DNA of 64,000 nucleotides from Thermus albus (GCF_022760855.1 NZ_JAKTNR010000005.1:1-64000), one strand, 5' to 3'. Shown: positions 15,959 through 24,694, numbered from the stretch's first letter. The notes: a model not told the origin generated them from the letters alone. Numbers and translations: made by a program.

Positions 15959-16552
15959 ATGCGCAGGCTGGCAGCCCTTATGGCTCTTTTGGCAGGTCTG
16001 GCCCTGGCCCAGGACACAGACAACCACACGGTTACGGTCTTCATCCCCAAATTCCTGAAGCTGACCCTGGACGCCACCGACTACCTGTTCGACTTCGGGG
16101 ACACCGCGGCCTCGGGGACCGTAAGCGTGGGGGGCACGGCTTATCCTAAGGCTAGCTGGAGCAACTACGAGGCCTTCCTGGACACCGGTAGCGGTACCCA
16201 GGACTTTGCCCCCACCAAGCTTACGGGGGCTGGGGGGAACGATTACGGCACCATGACCATCCTCTCCAACCAGGCGGTGTGGACCGTGACCCCATCGGTG
16301 TCGGGCTCCCTCAGCCTGGGCAATAACAGGGTTAAGGTCTTCGCCGAAAAGGTGAGCGGCAAAGGCGGGTCCCAGACTACCGTTCCTACGCCCATCACGG
16401 CTGTTTCCACCCTCATCGGCGCGGGCTCCGGAGGTTCGGGTAAATCGGTTTACAAGCTTTACTACCTCTTCACCATGGACATCAACGACGAGATCCCCAC
16501 CTCTGGCCTGAACGAATACATCACCATCACCTACACCCTCACCTCTCCCTAA
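15959..16552 (+). CDS. Secreted coat/pilin-like subunit (major subunit candidate)
   Basis: A 197-residue exported protein with signal peptide MRRLAALMALLAGLALAQ. The mature part is Gly/Ser/Thr-rich and beta-structured, ending NEYITITYTLTSP. The layout resembles spore-coat-protein-U-type pilins exported by chaperone-usher systems: a conserved beta strand near the start (TVTVFIPKFLKLTLD), variable loops, and a terminal beta strand. It has no cysteines, unlike many such pilins. The gene has the strongest ribosome binding site in the operon, under RNA motif C, and is probably the most abundant product. The family call is inferred from context and architecture. Confidence 0.6.
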   Translation: MRRLAALMALLAGLALAQDTDNHTVTVFIPKFLKLTLDATDYLFDFGDTAASGTVSVGGTAYPKASWSNYEAFLDTGSGTQDFAPTKLTGAGGNDYGTMTILSNQAVWTVTPSVSGSLSLGNNRVKVFAEKVSGKGGSQTTVPTPITAVSTLIGAGSGGSGKSVYKLYYLFTMDINDEIPTSGLNEYITITYTLTSP

Positions 16553-16572
16553 GGAGGTGGCGGTGTCTCCCG

Positions 16573-16599
16573 CCCCTGGGATTCTCCAAATCCCGGGGG
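16573..16599 (+). promoter_or_regulatory. Stable hairpin between coat-subunit and chaperone genes
   Basis: CCCCTGGGAT pairs with ATCCCGGGGG over 10 bp (one T-G wobble), with a 7-base loop and no T-run. It sits in the 64-base gap before the chaperone ATG. It could protect the upstream mRNA or attenuate readthrough, so that more subunit than chaperone is made. Confidence 0.5.
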
Positions 16600-16616
16600 A
16601 CTTAAACTCTAAAGCC

Positions 16617-17366
16617 ATGAGAGATGCCTGCAAAATCCTTTTGCCCATCCTGTTCTCGGGCCTGGCCTTGGCCCAGGTGTCCCTTACCCTTTCCCCTGCC
16701 CGGATGGAGCTCTTCCTCCTCCCTGGGGAGGCTTTTTCCTTTTCTGTAACCTTGAAAAACGGGCTTCCTAAGGAGGAGGCCCTCTCCGTGCGCCTTAGCC
16801 CCTTCCGCCTCCTGGAGGACGGTTCCCTCGTGGAGGTAGCGCCCACAGGGGGACCCCTTTGCGCCTCCTTGCGGGTGGTCCCCACCGCCTTTACCCTGCC
16901 CCCTTTGGGGGAGAAGGAGGTACGGGTGGAGGGAAAAGCCCCCGAGGGGGAGGGGACCTTAAGCTGTTTGGTGGTCTTCAGCGGGGGGGTGCGCCCCATG
17001 GAGAGGGGTGGGGTCCAGCTCCAGGTAAGGCCCGAGCTGGGCCTGGCCCTTTACGTGACCTTAAGGGGCACGGAAAAGCCCCTTCTTAGGGCTAAGGTGG
17101 GAGGGGAAGGAGCGGCCCTGCCCCTCCTCCTGGAAAACCCGGGCAATGTGCTCCAGCGGTTGACGGGAAGAGCCCAGGTCTATACCCCCCTTGGGCAGGA
17201 GGTGGCCACCCTCTCCTTCGAGGACCTCCCCGTTTGGCCTTCGGGGAGTAGGCGAGTCCTCTTGGAGCCTCCTACTCCCCTTCCTTCCGGGGAGTACCGG
17301 GTGGTCCTCCTCCTGGAGAGCCCCTATGGGCGCTATGCCGCGGAGGGAAGATGGCGCGTGCCTTAG
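16617..17366 (+). CDS. PapD-like periplasmic pilus chaperone
   Basis: The 249-residue protein has a signal peptide (MRDACKILLPILFSGLALAQ) and two Ig-like beta domains. The first shows chaperone-type strands (VSLTLSPARMELFLLPGEAFSFSVTLKN ... RVVPTAFTLPPLGEKEVRV); the second starts near LALYVTLRG and ends YRVVLLLESPYG. This is the layout of fimbrial chaperones, which hold pilin subunits until the usher takes them. I chose the ATG with a proper signal peptide. A GTG at 16563 has a better ribosome binding site (AAGGAGG) but adds 18 residues before the signal. Confidence 0.62.
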   Translation: MRDACKILLPILFSGLALAQVSLTLSPARMELFLLPGEAFSFSVTLKNGLPKEEALSVRLSPFRLLEDGSLVEVAPTGGPLCASLRVVPTAFTLPPLGEKEVRVEGKAPEGEGTLSCLVVFSGGVRPMERGGVQLQVRPELGLALYVTLRGTEKPLLRAKVGGEGAALPLLLENPGNVLQRLTGRAQVYTPLGQEVATLSFEDLPVWPSGSRRVLLEPPTPLPSGEYRVVLLLESPYGRYAAEGRWRVP

Positions 17367-17932
17367 CGTTAGCGCTTTTCCCCCTCCTGGCCTCTTTGGC
17401 CTTTGCCCAGGTGAGTTGCGACGCCCAGGAGGTGGTGTTTGACTTCTCCAGTCCCGGTCCCCTCACGGTGCAAGGTGGGTATCCGGTAGCCAACCTTGCG
17501 GGTTACCTCCACATTTTTGATACGGGGCCTTCACTATTTTTGCCCACCCGGGTGGTGGGAGGCGTGGGTTACCGGGTGCAATGCACCGTAACCACGGGAA
17601 AAAAGGGGGGTAAGGGTACCGCGTGTGGGGCAGATCAGACCTATTGCTTCCGCATCGAAAGCCTGAGCCAAGCTCCCTCCTTCCCCCTGGACCCCTATAC
17701 CCGCCTCTATGCCATGGTCCAGACGGTTTCGGGGGCGGGGGTCACGGTTCATGTGCCAAGCCCCACCCCCTTGGCCAGCATTCCTGACAGGATGGGGCTT
17801 GCCAGCGTCCCTCGGAACACCACCGCAATCCTTGACATCTACCTTTTCCTATACCTCTCCCCGGAGGATACCTTTGCCACTTTGCCCACCTCGGGGTGGA
17901 TTACCGTAACCTATAGGCTAGACAGGGACTAG
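17351..17932 (+). CDS. Second secreted coat/pilin-like protein, cysteine-containing
   Basis: A 193-residue exported protein with signal peptide MARALALALFPLLASLAFAQ. The mature part begins VSCDAQEVVFDFSS and ends PTSGWITVTYRLDRD, closely echoing the PTSGLNEYITITYTLTSP end of the major subunit, so the two are distant homologues. It has four cysteines that could form two disulfides, which would suit an adhesin or tip subunit. It starts inside the end of the chaperone gene (16-base overlap) and is followed without a gap by the usher-like gene. Confidence 0.65.
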   Translation: MARALALALFPLLASLAFAQVSCDAQEVVFDFSSPGPLTVQGGYPVANLAGYLHIFDTGPSLFLPTRVVGGVGYRVQCTVTTGKKGGKGTACGADQTYCFRIESLSQAPSFPLDPYTRLYAMVQTVSGAGVTVHVPSPTPLASIPDRMGLASVPRNTTAILDIYLFLYLSPEDTFATLPTSGWITVTYRLDRD

Positions 17933-20437
17933 ATGAAAACCCTTTCGGGGCTAGCGTTGGCCGTCCTCCTCCTCTCCTCTGCCCTTGGGCGCTCCGTGGC
18001 GCCGGGGGAGGCTTTTACCTTGGCCTTTTCCGGGGTAGAGGGAGCTCTATCCTGGGAAACGGGGCCTTTCCGCCCCCTGCTCTTGCCCGAGGTGGGGGAA
18101 GGCCTGGCACTAGTGGTCCTGGAAGCCCCCCCCACCCTTCCCCCAGGCGTTTACCCCGTCTGCGCGTGGGTAAAAGAGACCACCCTGTGCCAGCCCGTGG
18201 AGGTGAAAAGGATAGAACGCCTTCTCCTTAACATACCCCCGCGGGCCCAGGGGACCCTTTCGGTCTTTCTGGCCAACAGGGGGAATGTACCCTTAAGGGT
18301 TTCCCTGGCTTCGGCCCCCGAGAGCCAGGTTTACTTCCCCTCTCAGGCTGTGGAGCTAGAGCCTGGTGAGGAAAAGGCCGTGACTTTCCCCTTGCGGGAA
18401 AGCGGCACCCTTCTTCTCCTTATCGCCTATGGGGACCGCAAGGAGAGGTACCTGGTCCAGGTGGAAGGCCCGGGGGGAAGCCCGCCCCCTTACCGGCTTC
18501 TCGGGAGCCTCGCCTTGGGCTACCCAGGGCTTAGCGGCACCTTGTCCTTGGAGGGGCCCTTGGCCCGGGATGCGAGCCTGGCCCTCAAGGTAGAAGGGGG
18601 AGGAATGGGCCTCAGGGGAAACCTCAGGCTAGGCTTGGGACCCTGGGGTTTGTCGGCAGGAAGCGGTCCCACCTTTGGGGTCTCCTACGCTGAGGGCCCC
18701 TGGCGCCTGGCCATGGGTTACCCCATGCGCCTAGAGGGGGAGTGGGTTAGCCCCGGTATGGAGGCCTTTCGCCTGGAGGTGACTCCGGAACGTTTCCGGT
18801 TTGGCTATGCGGCCTTGGGCCTCTCCGTCCAGGGGGGGTGCGGGTTTAACCCCCTCTGCCATGCCCCCTCCTTCCGCTTAGAGAGGGGGGGAGAGCCCGC
18901 CTATTTCCTGGCCTGGGAAGGGGGGTTGCGTTTGGGAGGGAGCCTGCCGGGGTATAGCCTAGAGGCAAGCCCCTACCCTGTCCCTTGGCTGAGGGGGGCC
19001 CACTGGGGAAGCCTCGGGGAAGTGGGCTACCGGGTGGAAGCCCTTCTGGACCCTCGAGGGGGGAGGCTTTCGGGTAACCTCTCCCTCCCTCTGACATCCG
19101 GCACCCGCTTTAGCCTTACGGCAAGCCTGGGTGGGGAAAACGCCCTAGGGGTGGGACTTAACGGGCGAATGGAGAGGATGGACCTTTGGCTTGAGGGTAG
19201 GCTTTCCTCCCGCCTGGAGCTAGGAGGTACCCTCAGGTGGGAGGAGGGCCCCTATGGCCTTCGTCTAGAAGCCCGTTGGGCGCCTGAGGGCAGCCGCCTG
19301 GGCCTGGAGGGCCGGTATGCCTTTAGCCTCGCCGTTCCACCCGAGGTCACCTGGGCCCTTGGGGGTTACGATCGGCTACCTCTAGAGGGCGAGGTGCACC
19401 TCTTGGGGAAGCCCCTGGCCTCCGCGGAGGTAAGGGCAGAAGGCGCTTCCGTCCTTACGGATAGCGAGGGGCGCTTCCGCATCTTTCTCCCCCGAGGGGG
19501 AGGGAGGGTGCGCATCCTACCTCCTCCGGATGCCTTGGCCTTCCCCTTGGAGGTGGAAGTGGGCCCCCCTCCCTGGGTTCCCTTGGCGGTTTCCCTTCCG
19601 CCCGCTTCCCGCATCCATCTCGCCTGCACGGGAGAAGGCGGAAAGGGGGCCTATGTGGTGGGGCAGGTTACCGCCTATGTGGCCTGCGGGGGCCAGGCGG
19701 TCCTTCCCCCGGGGAGCTACCGGCTTTTCCCTGAGGCCTCGCCAGAGGGGGAGGTGGCGGGGCTTTCCCCTAAGGAGGTGGCTCTCCTCCCCCTAGAGGG
19801 AACCCCCCTGACCCTTTCTTTCCGCCTCAAGCCAAGAGAGGTTATAGGAGATGTAGCCTTCCCCATAGCGGTGCGCTTCTTCCCAAATAGACCCGCTCCG
19901 GGAGAGGAGGTCCGCTTGGAGGTTAGCGGGGCAAAGGGTAGGCTGTGGCTTTCCACGGGGGAAGAGGTGCTTTCAGGGGACCCCAAGGGGGACGGAACCC
20001 ATACCTTTACCTTTCAGGTTCCTTGGGAAGCCAAAGGGACGCTGTCCTTAAGGCTACGGGGAGAACTGGGTTTTTCCCGGGAACTCCTTCTTCCTTTGGA
20101 TGAGGGACGGGAGCTTTTGGAAGTGACCTTGACTCCTCCCAGGGCTTCCCCCGGAGAGGAGGTGAAGGTTACGGCGAGGGTTCGCTTTCCCGCAGAGGGT
20201 GTCTTCCTCCGCTTCGGGGCCCCTACGCCCCAAATGAACCCTCTACCCACGGGTGATGCCTTGGCCCTAGCCCCTATAGGGGATAGGGTGTATGAGGGGG
20301 AGTTCGTCCTGGACGATGCCCTGGTGCGCCTGGCGGAGCCCTTAGGCCCCTCTTTGGCAAAAGGGCTGAGGCTCGAGGTGGTGGCAAGGCAGGGAGACCG
20401 GGAGGTCAGGAAGGGACTAAGGCTTTTCTTGCGCTGA
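17933..20437 (+). CDS. Usher-like outer-membrane protein
   Basis: An 834-residue exported protein (signal MKTLSGLALAVLLLSSALG), within the length range of fimbrial ushers. Residues to about 185 form Ig-like beta domains. About 190-450 alternate hydrophobic and polar residues with many Gly and aromatic residues (LLGSLALGYPGLSGTLSLEG and similar), as in a transmembrane beta barrel. Then follow a carboxypeptidase-regulatory-like domain (SAEVRAEGASVLTDSEGRFRI) and more Ig-like domains. Gene order coat-chaperone-coat-usher supports a secretion pore for the two subunits. I see no classical FimD signature, so an unrelated barrel with an analogous role is possible. Confidence 0.55.
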   Translation: MKTLSGLALAVLLLSSALGRSVAPGEAFTLAFSGVEGALSWETGPFRPLLLPEVGEGLALVVLEAPPTLPPGVYPVCAWVKETTLCQPVEVKRIERLLLNIPPRAQGTLSVFLANRGNVPLRVSLASAPESQVYFPSQAVELEPGEEKAVTFPLRESGTLLLLIAYGDRKERYLVQVEGPGGSPPPYRLLGSLALGYPGLSGTLSLEGPLARDASLALKVEGGGMGLRGNLRLGLGPWGLSAGSGPTFGVSYAEGPWRLAMGYPMRLEGEWVSPGMEAFRLEVTPERFRFGYAALGLSVQGGCGFNPLCHAPSFRLERGGEPAYFLAWEGGLRLGGSLPGYSLEASPYPVPWLRGAHWGSLGEVGYRVEALLDPRGGRLSGNLSLPLTSGTRFSLTASLGGENALGVGLNGRMERMDLWLEGRLSSRLELGGTLRWEEGPYGLRLEARWAPEGSRLGLEGRYAFSLAVPPEVTWALGGYDRLPLEGEVHLLGKPLASAEVRAEGASVLTDSEGRFRIFLPRGGGRVRILPPPDALAFPLEVEVGPPPWVPLAVSLPPASRIHLACTGEGGKGAYVVGQVTAYVACGGQAVLPPGSYRLFPEASPEGEVAGLSPKEVALLPLEGTPLTLSFRLKPREVIGDVAFPIAVRFFPNRPAPGEEVRLEVSGAKGRLWLSTGEEVLSGDPKGDGTHTFTFQVPWEAKGTLSLRLRGELGFSRELLLPLDEGRELLEVTLTPPRASPGEEVKVTARVRFPAEGVFLRFGAPTPQMNPLPTGDALALAPIGDRVYEGEFVLDDALVRLAEPLGPSLAKGLRLEVVARQGDREVRKGLRLFLR

Positions 20438-20442
20438 GCCCC

Positions 20443-20982
20443 TTACAGGTATGCCGGCTCCACCCCTTTTTGGGCAAAGGGTAAAAGCTCGTAGAGGGCC
20501 CTGGGGTCAGGGGGAGTGTCCAGAAGGAGCCTGCCCTGGGGTAGGTCCTGGGCCTTGAACTTCCTGGGAGGCTGGATCAGGTAGGGTTTGCCTTCCTTCT
20601 TGGCGTAGGTGGCCCCATAGTAGAGCCCATTTCTCGCGGTGAAAAGGGCGGTGAGGGGAGGGCCGCCTTCCTCCAAGAAGGGCCAGCAGGCGGCGAGGAG
20701 GGAACTCACCCCGTACACCTGGGCCCCGTGGGCCATGGCGATACCTAAGCCCGCTGCTAAGGCGATGCGAAGGCCTGTGTACGACCCGGGACCCTCTCCC
20801 AGGACCACGGCGCCTATCTCCTCCTTCCTCGCCCCCACCTTGCCGAGAAGCCCGTCCAAGATGGGAAAAAGCGCTTCCTCATGCTTCCTGCCTAGGCGCA
20901 CGATCCGGCCAATGCCCTCGTCGCCCCGGAAAAGGCCTAGGGAGAGGTAAGGGGTGGCGGTGTCCAGGGTGAGGGTCCACAC
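20443..20982 (-). CDS. tsaB: tRNA threonylcarbamoyladenosine biosynthesis protein TsaB
   Basis: A 179-residue member of the ASKHA-fold TsaB/YeaZ family. LTLDTATPYLSLGLF is the N-terminal phosphate loop, and GEGPGSYTGLRIALA is the family signature. TsaB works with TsaD and TsaE to make t6A37 in ANN-decoding tRNAs. It is slightly short at the C-terminus compared with E. coli. The start is a GTG at 20982, preceded very closely by GGAGG. It is convergent with the usher-like gene (5-base gap) and divergent from the sugar permease. Confidence 0.9.
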   Translation of the reverse strand: MWTLTLDTATPYLSLGLFRGDEGIGRIVRLGRKHEEALFPILDGLLGKVGARKEEIGAVVLGEGPGSYTGLRIALAAGLGIAMAHGAQVYGVSSLLAACWPFLEEGGPPLTALFTARNGLYYGATYAKKEGKPYLIQPPRKFKAQDLPQGRLLLDTPPDPRALYELLPFAQKGVEPAYL

Positions 20983-21010
20983 GCCTCCATCTTATATACT
21001 CCGGCACGGG

Positions 21011-22204
21011 ATGCGGACCTTTCCCCTACATGCGGTCTTGTCCTGGGGAGCGCTTTTGAGTCTAGGGGTCTATGCGGCCCGGCTGGGGTTTCTCCCCCAG
21101 GCTTGGGTGGTGGTGGGGCTTGGGCTGTATGCCCTTTTGGTCCTTTGGGGGGTTCGCTTTGGCTGGCGCCACGCCCTCTTGGCCCTTGGCCTGATGGCCT
21201 ACTGGTTCCCACCGGCGGCCTTCTTGGTGCCCTTGTTCTTCGCCCTTATCTTTGGCCGGGGTTTGAGCGAGAAGGAGCAGGGCGCCTTGTATGGCTGGGC
21301 CTTGGTGTGGCCCGCCTTAGCCCTTCTTCTCATCTGGCATGTCTTTCCCACCTTTTACGCCTTCTACCTAAGCCTTTTTGAGCGGGTCAACTTCCTGCGC
21401 CCCGCTGCGTTTTCCGGGCTGGAAAACTACCGTATCCTTCTCCAGGACCCGCTTTTCTGGAGGGCTTTGGGAAACACCTTCTGGTACGTGGTGTTTACCG
21501 TGCCGGTGGGTCTTCTCCTGGCCACCGTGGTGGCCATTCTCCTGAATACCCAGGTGGCCTTTTTGGGCCTGTATCGCACCCTGTACTTTCTTCCCTACAT
21601 CACGGCCCTCACGGCGGCGGCGGCGGTGTGGCGTTGGATCTACCACCCGGAGTTTGGTTTTCTTAACTGGCTTCTCCGCACCCCGGGCCTGGATTGGTTG
21701 AACACCCCGAAGGGGGTTTTCGCCCTTCTCCTCGAGCCCCTTGGGGTCCAGGTCCAGGGCTTTTGGGCGGGACCCAGCCTGGCCTTTGTGGCCATCATGG
21801 TCATGAGCGTCTGGCACTTTCTGGGTTACCAGGTGGTGATCCTTTTGGCTGGGCTCCAGGCCATCCCCAAGGAGTACTACGAGGCGGCGGAGCTGGATGG
21901 GGCGAGCTTCTGGCAGAAGCACCGGCTCATCACCTGGCCGCTTCTTTCCCCCACCACCTTTTTTCTCTTTACCCTGGGGCTCATCGGGGCCTTTCAGGTT
22001 TTCACCCAGGTCTATGTGCTCACGCCCACGGGTGGGGTGTTGCAGGATACCTTGACCTTGGCCTTTTACCTCTACAACAAAGGTTTCCGCGACTCGGACT
22101 TCTCCTACGCCAGCGCCATCGCCATGGTAACCTTCCTTCTGATCCTGGGGCTCACCTTGATCCAGAGGCGGATTTTGGAAAGGCGGGTGAACTATGAGAT
22201 TTAG
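21011..22204 (+). CDS. Carbohydrate ABC transporter permease, MalF type
   Basis: A 397-residue permease with eight or so hydrophobic segments, including two extra N-terminal helices before the conserved core. The EAA loop YYEAAELDGASFWQKHRLITWPLL contacts the ATPase. The N-terminal WHVFPTFYAFYLSLFERVNFL and the end QVYVLTPTGGVLQDTLTLAFYLY are typical of the sugar group. The ATG at 21011 is 10 bases after a TATACT, so the mRNA may have little leader; a GTG at 20954 is in frame but lies within the tsaB start region. It overlaps the next permease gene by 11 bases. Confidence 0.88.
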   Translation: MRTFPLHAVLSWGALLSLGVYAARLGFLPQAWVVVGLGLYALLVLWGVRFGWRHALLALGLMAYWFPPAAFLVPLFFALIFGRGLSEKEQGALYGWALVWPALALLLIWHVFPTFYAFYLSLFERVNFLRPAAFSGLENYRILLQDPLFWRALGNTFWYVVFTVPVGLLLATVVAILLNTQVAFLGLYRTLYFLPYITALTAAAAVWRWIYHPEFGFLNWLLRTPGLDWLNTPKGVFALLLEPLGVQVQGFWAGPSLAFVAIMVMSVWHFLGYQVVILLAGLQAIPKEYYEAAELDGASFWQKHRLITWPLLSPTTFFLFTLGLIGAFQVFTQVYVLTPTGGVLQDTLTLAFYLYNKGFRDSDFSYASAIAMVTFLLILGLTLIQRRILERRVNYEI

Positions 22205-23387
22205 ACCCACCTCCCTGTTGGTGCACCTGGTCCTCCTGGGGGGAGGGCTTATCATGGCCTTTCCCTTCTACTGGATGCTGGCCACCAGCCTAAAAAGCCC
22301 GCAAGAGGCCCTTCAGGCCAAGCCCATCTGGGTTCCCGAGCGCATGAAGCCGGGAAACTGGCTTAAGGCGGCTAGGCTCGGGGATAGCCCGCTTGGGGGA
22401 GGGCTGGCGCCTGGCCGAAGTGTGGAACTGGTTTTCCCGGGAGAAAAGGGGCGGCCGCCCAAGGCCTTCATACCCCGCACCCCTGGGGCCTTCTTTGACC
22501 CCCGGGCGGATGGCACCCGGGTGGAGGTGGTCTATCGGGAGGGGGCCTGGCGGGTGCGGCTCACCAACACCACAGGGGAGGCCTTTCGCTTTTTGCCCCT
22601 GGTGGTGCTTTGGCCTAAAGAGGCACCCCTGAACCCTCCCCTCCCTCCCGATGCCCTCCGCTCCCAGGGGGAGGACTGGCGGCTGGAGTGGGTGAATGCG
22701 GTGCCTGGGGCCTTGGGCTACCTTTTCCACAACTACCTCGAGGCCTGGTATGCGGCTCCGTGGGGCCGGTATTTCTTCAATAGCTTCTTCACCGCCCTCA
22801 CCCAAGTGGCGGTGGGCCTTTTCTTGGCGGCCCTAGCGGCCTTTGCCTTGGCCCGGATCCCTTTCCCGGGCAAAGATGCGGTGTTTGTTCTCATTCTGGC
22901 CACCATGATGGTGCCGGGGGAGGTGCTCCTCATTCCCAACTACGTGCTTCTGGCCAGGCTGGGCTGGTTGGACACCTACTACGCCCTCATCGTGCCCTGG
23001 CTGGCCTCGGTGTTTGGCATCTTTCTCCTCCGGCAGTTTTACCTTTCTTTACCCCAGGACCTTTTTGATGCCGCCCGGATAGATGGAGCGGGCTACTTGA
23101 CCCAACTCTTCCGCATTGCCTTGCCCTTGAGCCTTCCGGGATTGGTGTCCTACGGCATCTTCACCTTTCTGGGGGCCTACAACGCCCTCCTTTGGCCCCT
23201 CATCGTCACCCAAAGCCCGGAGATGCGCACGGTACAGCTGGGCCTGCAGGCCTTTGTTTCCGAGGCCGGGTCGGACTACGGGGCCTTGATGGCGGCCAGC
23301 ACCTTGGTGATCCTCCCCGTGATCCTGGGGTACTTCTTCGCCCAGCGCCAGTTCATCCAGGGTATCGCCCGGTCGGGCCTTAAGTAG
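22194..23387 (+). CDS. Carbohydrate ABC transporter permease, MalG type, with a large external insertion
   Basis: A 397-residue partner of the MalF-type permease. The EAA loop DAARIDGAGYLTQLFRIALPLSLPG is intact, as is the terminal RQFIQGIARSGLK. Between the first membrane helix (residue about 35) and the second (about 190) lies a hydrophilic, beta-rich insert of roughly 150 residues (GRSVELVFPG ... VRLTNTTGEAFRFLPLVVLW). Most MalG proteins have only a short loop here. No ATPase gene accompanies this operon, so the complex probably borrows a shared MsiK-type ATPase encoded elsewhere. Confidence 0.87.
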   Translation: MRFRPTSLLVHLVLLGGGLIMAFPFYWMLATSLKSPQEALQAKPIWVPERMKPGNWLKAARLGDSPLGGGLAPGRSVELVFPGEKGRPPKAFIPRTPGAFFDPRADGTRVEVVYREGAWRVRLTNTTGEAFRFLPLVVLWPKEAPLNPPLPPDALRSQGEDWRLEWVNAVPGALGYLFHNYLEAWYAAPWGRYFFNSFFTALTQVAVGLFLAALAAFALARIPFPGKDAVFVLILATMMVPGEVLLIPNYVLLARLGWLDTYYALIVPWLASVFGIFLLRQFYLSLPQDLFDAARIDGAGYLTQLFRIALPLSLPGLVSYGIFTFLGAYNALLWPLIVTQSPEMRTVQLGLQAFVSEAGSDYGALMAASTLVILPVILGYFFAQRQFIQGIARSGLK

Positions 23388-23440
23388 CCTGACCGAGGCT
23401 TGACCAGGGAGGGCATATACTCTTCCTTGGAGGTTTGCGT

Positions 23441-24694
23441 ATGCGAAAAGCGCTCTTGCTATTGGCGGTTTTGGGTGTTGCCCTAGCCCAGCAGGCCAAG
23501 CCCGAGGAGGTTATCAAGGAACAGTGCGCCAAGGCCAAGGTGGTGGCGGAGCTGTGGCATGGCTTCACCGGCGGAGCCCCCAAGGCCGCCTTGGAGAACC
23601 TGGTGGTGGAGTTCAACAGGACCCAGCAGGGCCGGTGCGTGCGCCCCGTGCCCCAAGGGGGGTACCGGGACCTTTCCACCAAGATCAAGGCGGCCTTCGC
23701 CGCGGGAAAGGTGCCGGCCATGGCCCAGGCCTATGAGAACAACATTGCCTTGTACCTCGAGGCCAAGGCCCTTTTGCCCATTGAGTCCTTGGGGGTGAGG
23801 CTCCAGGGCGTCAACCTACCCTTCCTGAACGCCGTGCGCTTCGGGGGGGTGGTCTATGGGGTCCCCTTCAACAAGAGCATCCAGGTCCTCTACTACAACA
23901 AGGACTTGTTAAAGAAGCATGGAGCGAAGGTCCCCACCACCCTGGACGAGTTCGTGACCACCAGCAAGAAGCTTTCCCAGGCGGAAGGGGGTCCTGTGTA
24001 CTGGTTCCAGCCCGATGCCTCCACCTTCGCCTACTTCTTCTTTAACCTGGGAGGAAACTACCTCAAAAACGGCAAGCTGATCCTGAACTCCAAGGAGGCG
24101 GTGGAGGCCCTTACCCTGTTGCAAAGCGGGGTGAAGGAGGGGTGGGCCAAGGCCATCACCTCGGGGTACATCAACCAGAACCTGGGCTCGGGTCCTTACG
24201 CCTTCAGCGTGGATACCTCTGCCGGCTACACCTACTACCGCCAGGGGGCCAAGTTTGACCTGGGGGTGGCCACCTTGCCAGGCCGCACCTCCAGCCAGCC
24301 GGGCTTCGGCTTGGTCCAGGGTACCAATCTGGTGGTCTTCCGCCAGGCGGGTAAGGAGGAGCAGGCGGTGGCCAAGGACTTCCTGCAGTTTGTCCTTTCC
24401 CCCAGGACCCAGGCGGTGTTCGCCACCGCCACCGGGTACGTGCCGGTGACCGAGGCGGCCTTGAAGGAACCCGTGTACCAGACCCATGTGGCCGATAACC
24501 CTGATTTTGGTACCATCGTGCGCCAAAGCCGCTACGCCAAGTTTGAGCCGGCTTTGGCCGAGTGGGAGCAGATCCGCTTTGATATCCTAGGCCAGGCCAT
24601 CAAGGAGGCCATCCTCAACAAGGCGGATCCCAAGGTGGCTCTGGACAAGGCCCAGAAGCTGGCCGAAGACCTCTTGGCGGGAAAGACCCGCTAA
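23441..24694 (+). CDS. Sugar ABC transporter substrate-binding protein
   Basis: A 417-residue periplasmic binding protein with signal peptide MRKALLLLAVLGVALAQ. It has the family pattern VVAELWHGFTGGAPKAALENLVVEFN and, mid-protein, GGVVYGVPFNKSIQVLYYNKDLLKKHG, typical of group 1 (glycerol-3-phosphate/maltose-type) solute-binding proteins. The ligand is unknown. It follows the two permease genes after 53 bases and has its own ribosome binding site (TTGGAGG), so it may be more strongly expressed. A stable terminator follows. Confidence 0.88.
   Translation: MRKALLLLAVLGVALAQQAKPEEVIKEQCAKAKVVAELWHGFTGGAPKAALENLVVEFNRTQQGRCVRPVPQGGYRDLSTKIKAAFAAGKVPAMAQAYENNIALYLEAKALLPIESLGVRLQGVNLPFLNAVRFGGVVYGVPFNKSIQVLYYNKDLLKKHGAKVPTTLDEFVTTSKKLSQAEGGPVYWFQPDASTFAYFFFNLGGNYLKNGKLILNSKEAVEALTLLQSGVKEGWAKAITSGYINQNLGSGPYAFSVDTSAGYTYYRQGAKFDLGVATLPGRTSSQPGFGLVQGTNLVVFRQAGKEEQAVAKDFLQFVLSPRTQAVFATATGYVPVTEAALKEPVYQTHVADNPDFGTIVRQSRYAKFEPALAEWEQIRFDILGQAIKEAILNKADPKVALDKAQKLAEDLLAGKTR

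Noticed and set aside
23400-23421. TTGACC and TATACT as a promoter for the sugar-binding protein gene.
   Set aside because: They are only 10 bases apart, too close for a normal -35/-10 pair.
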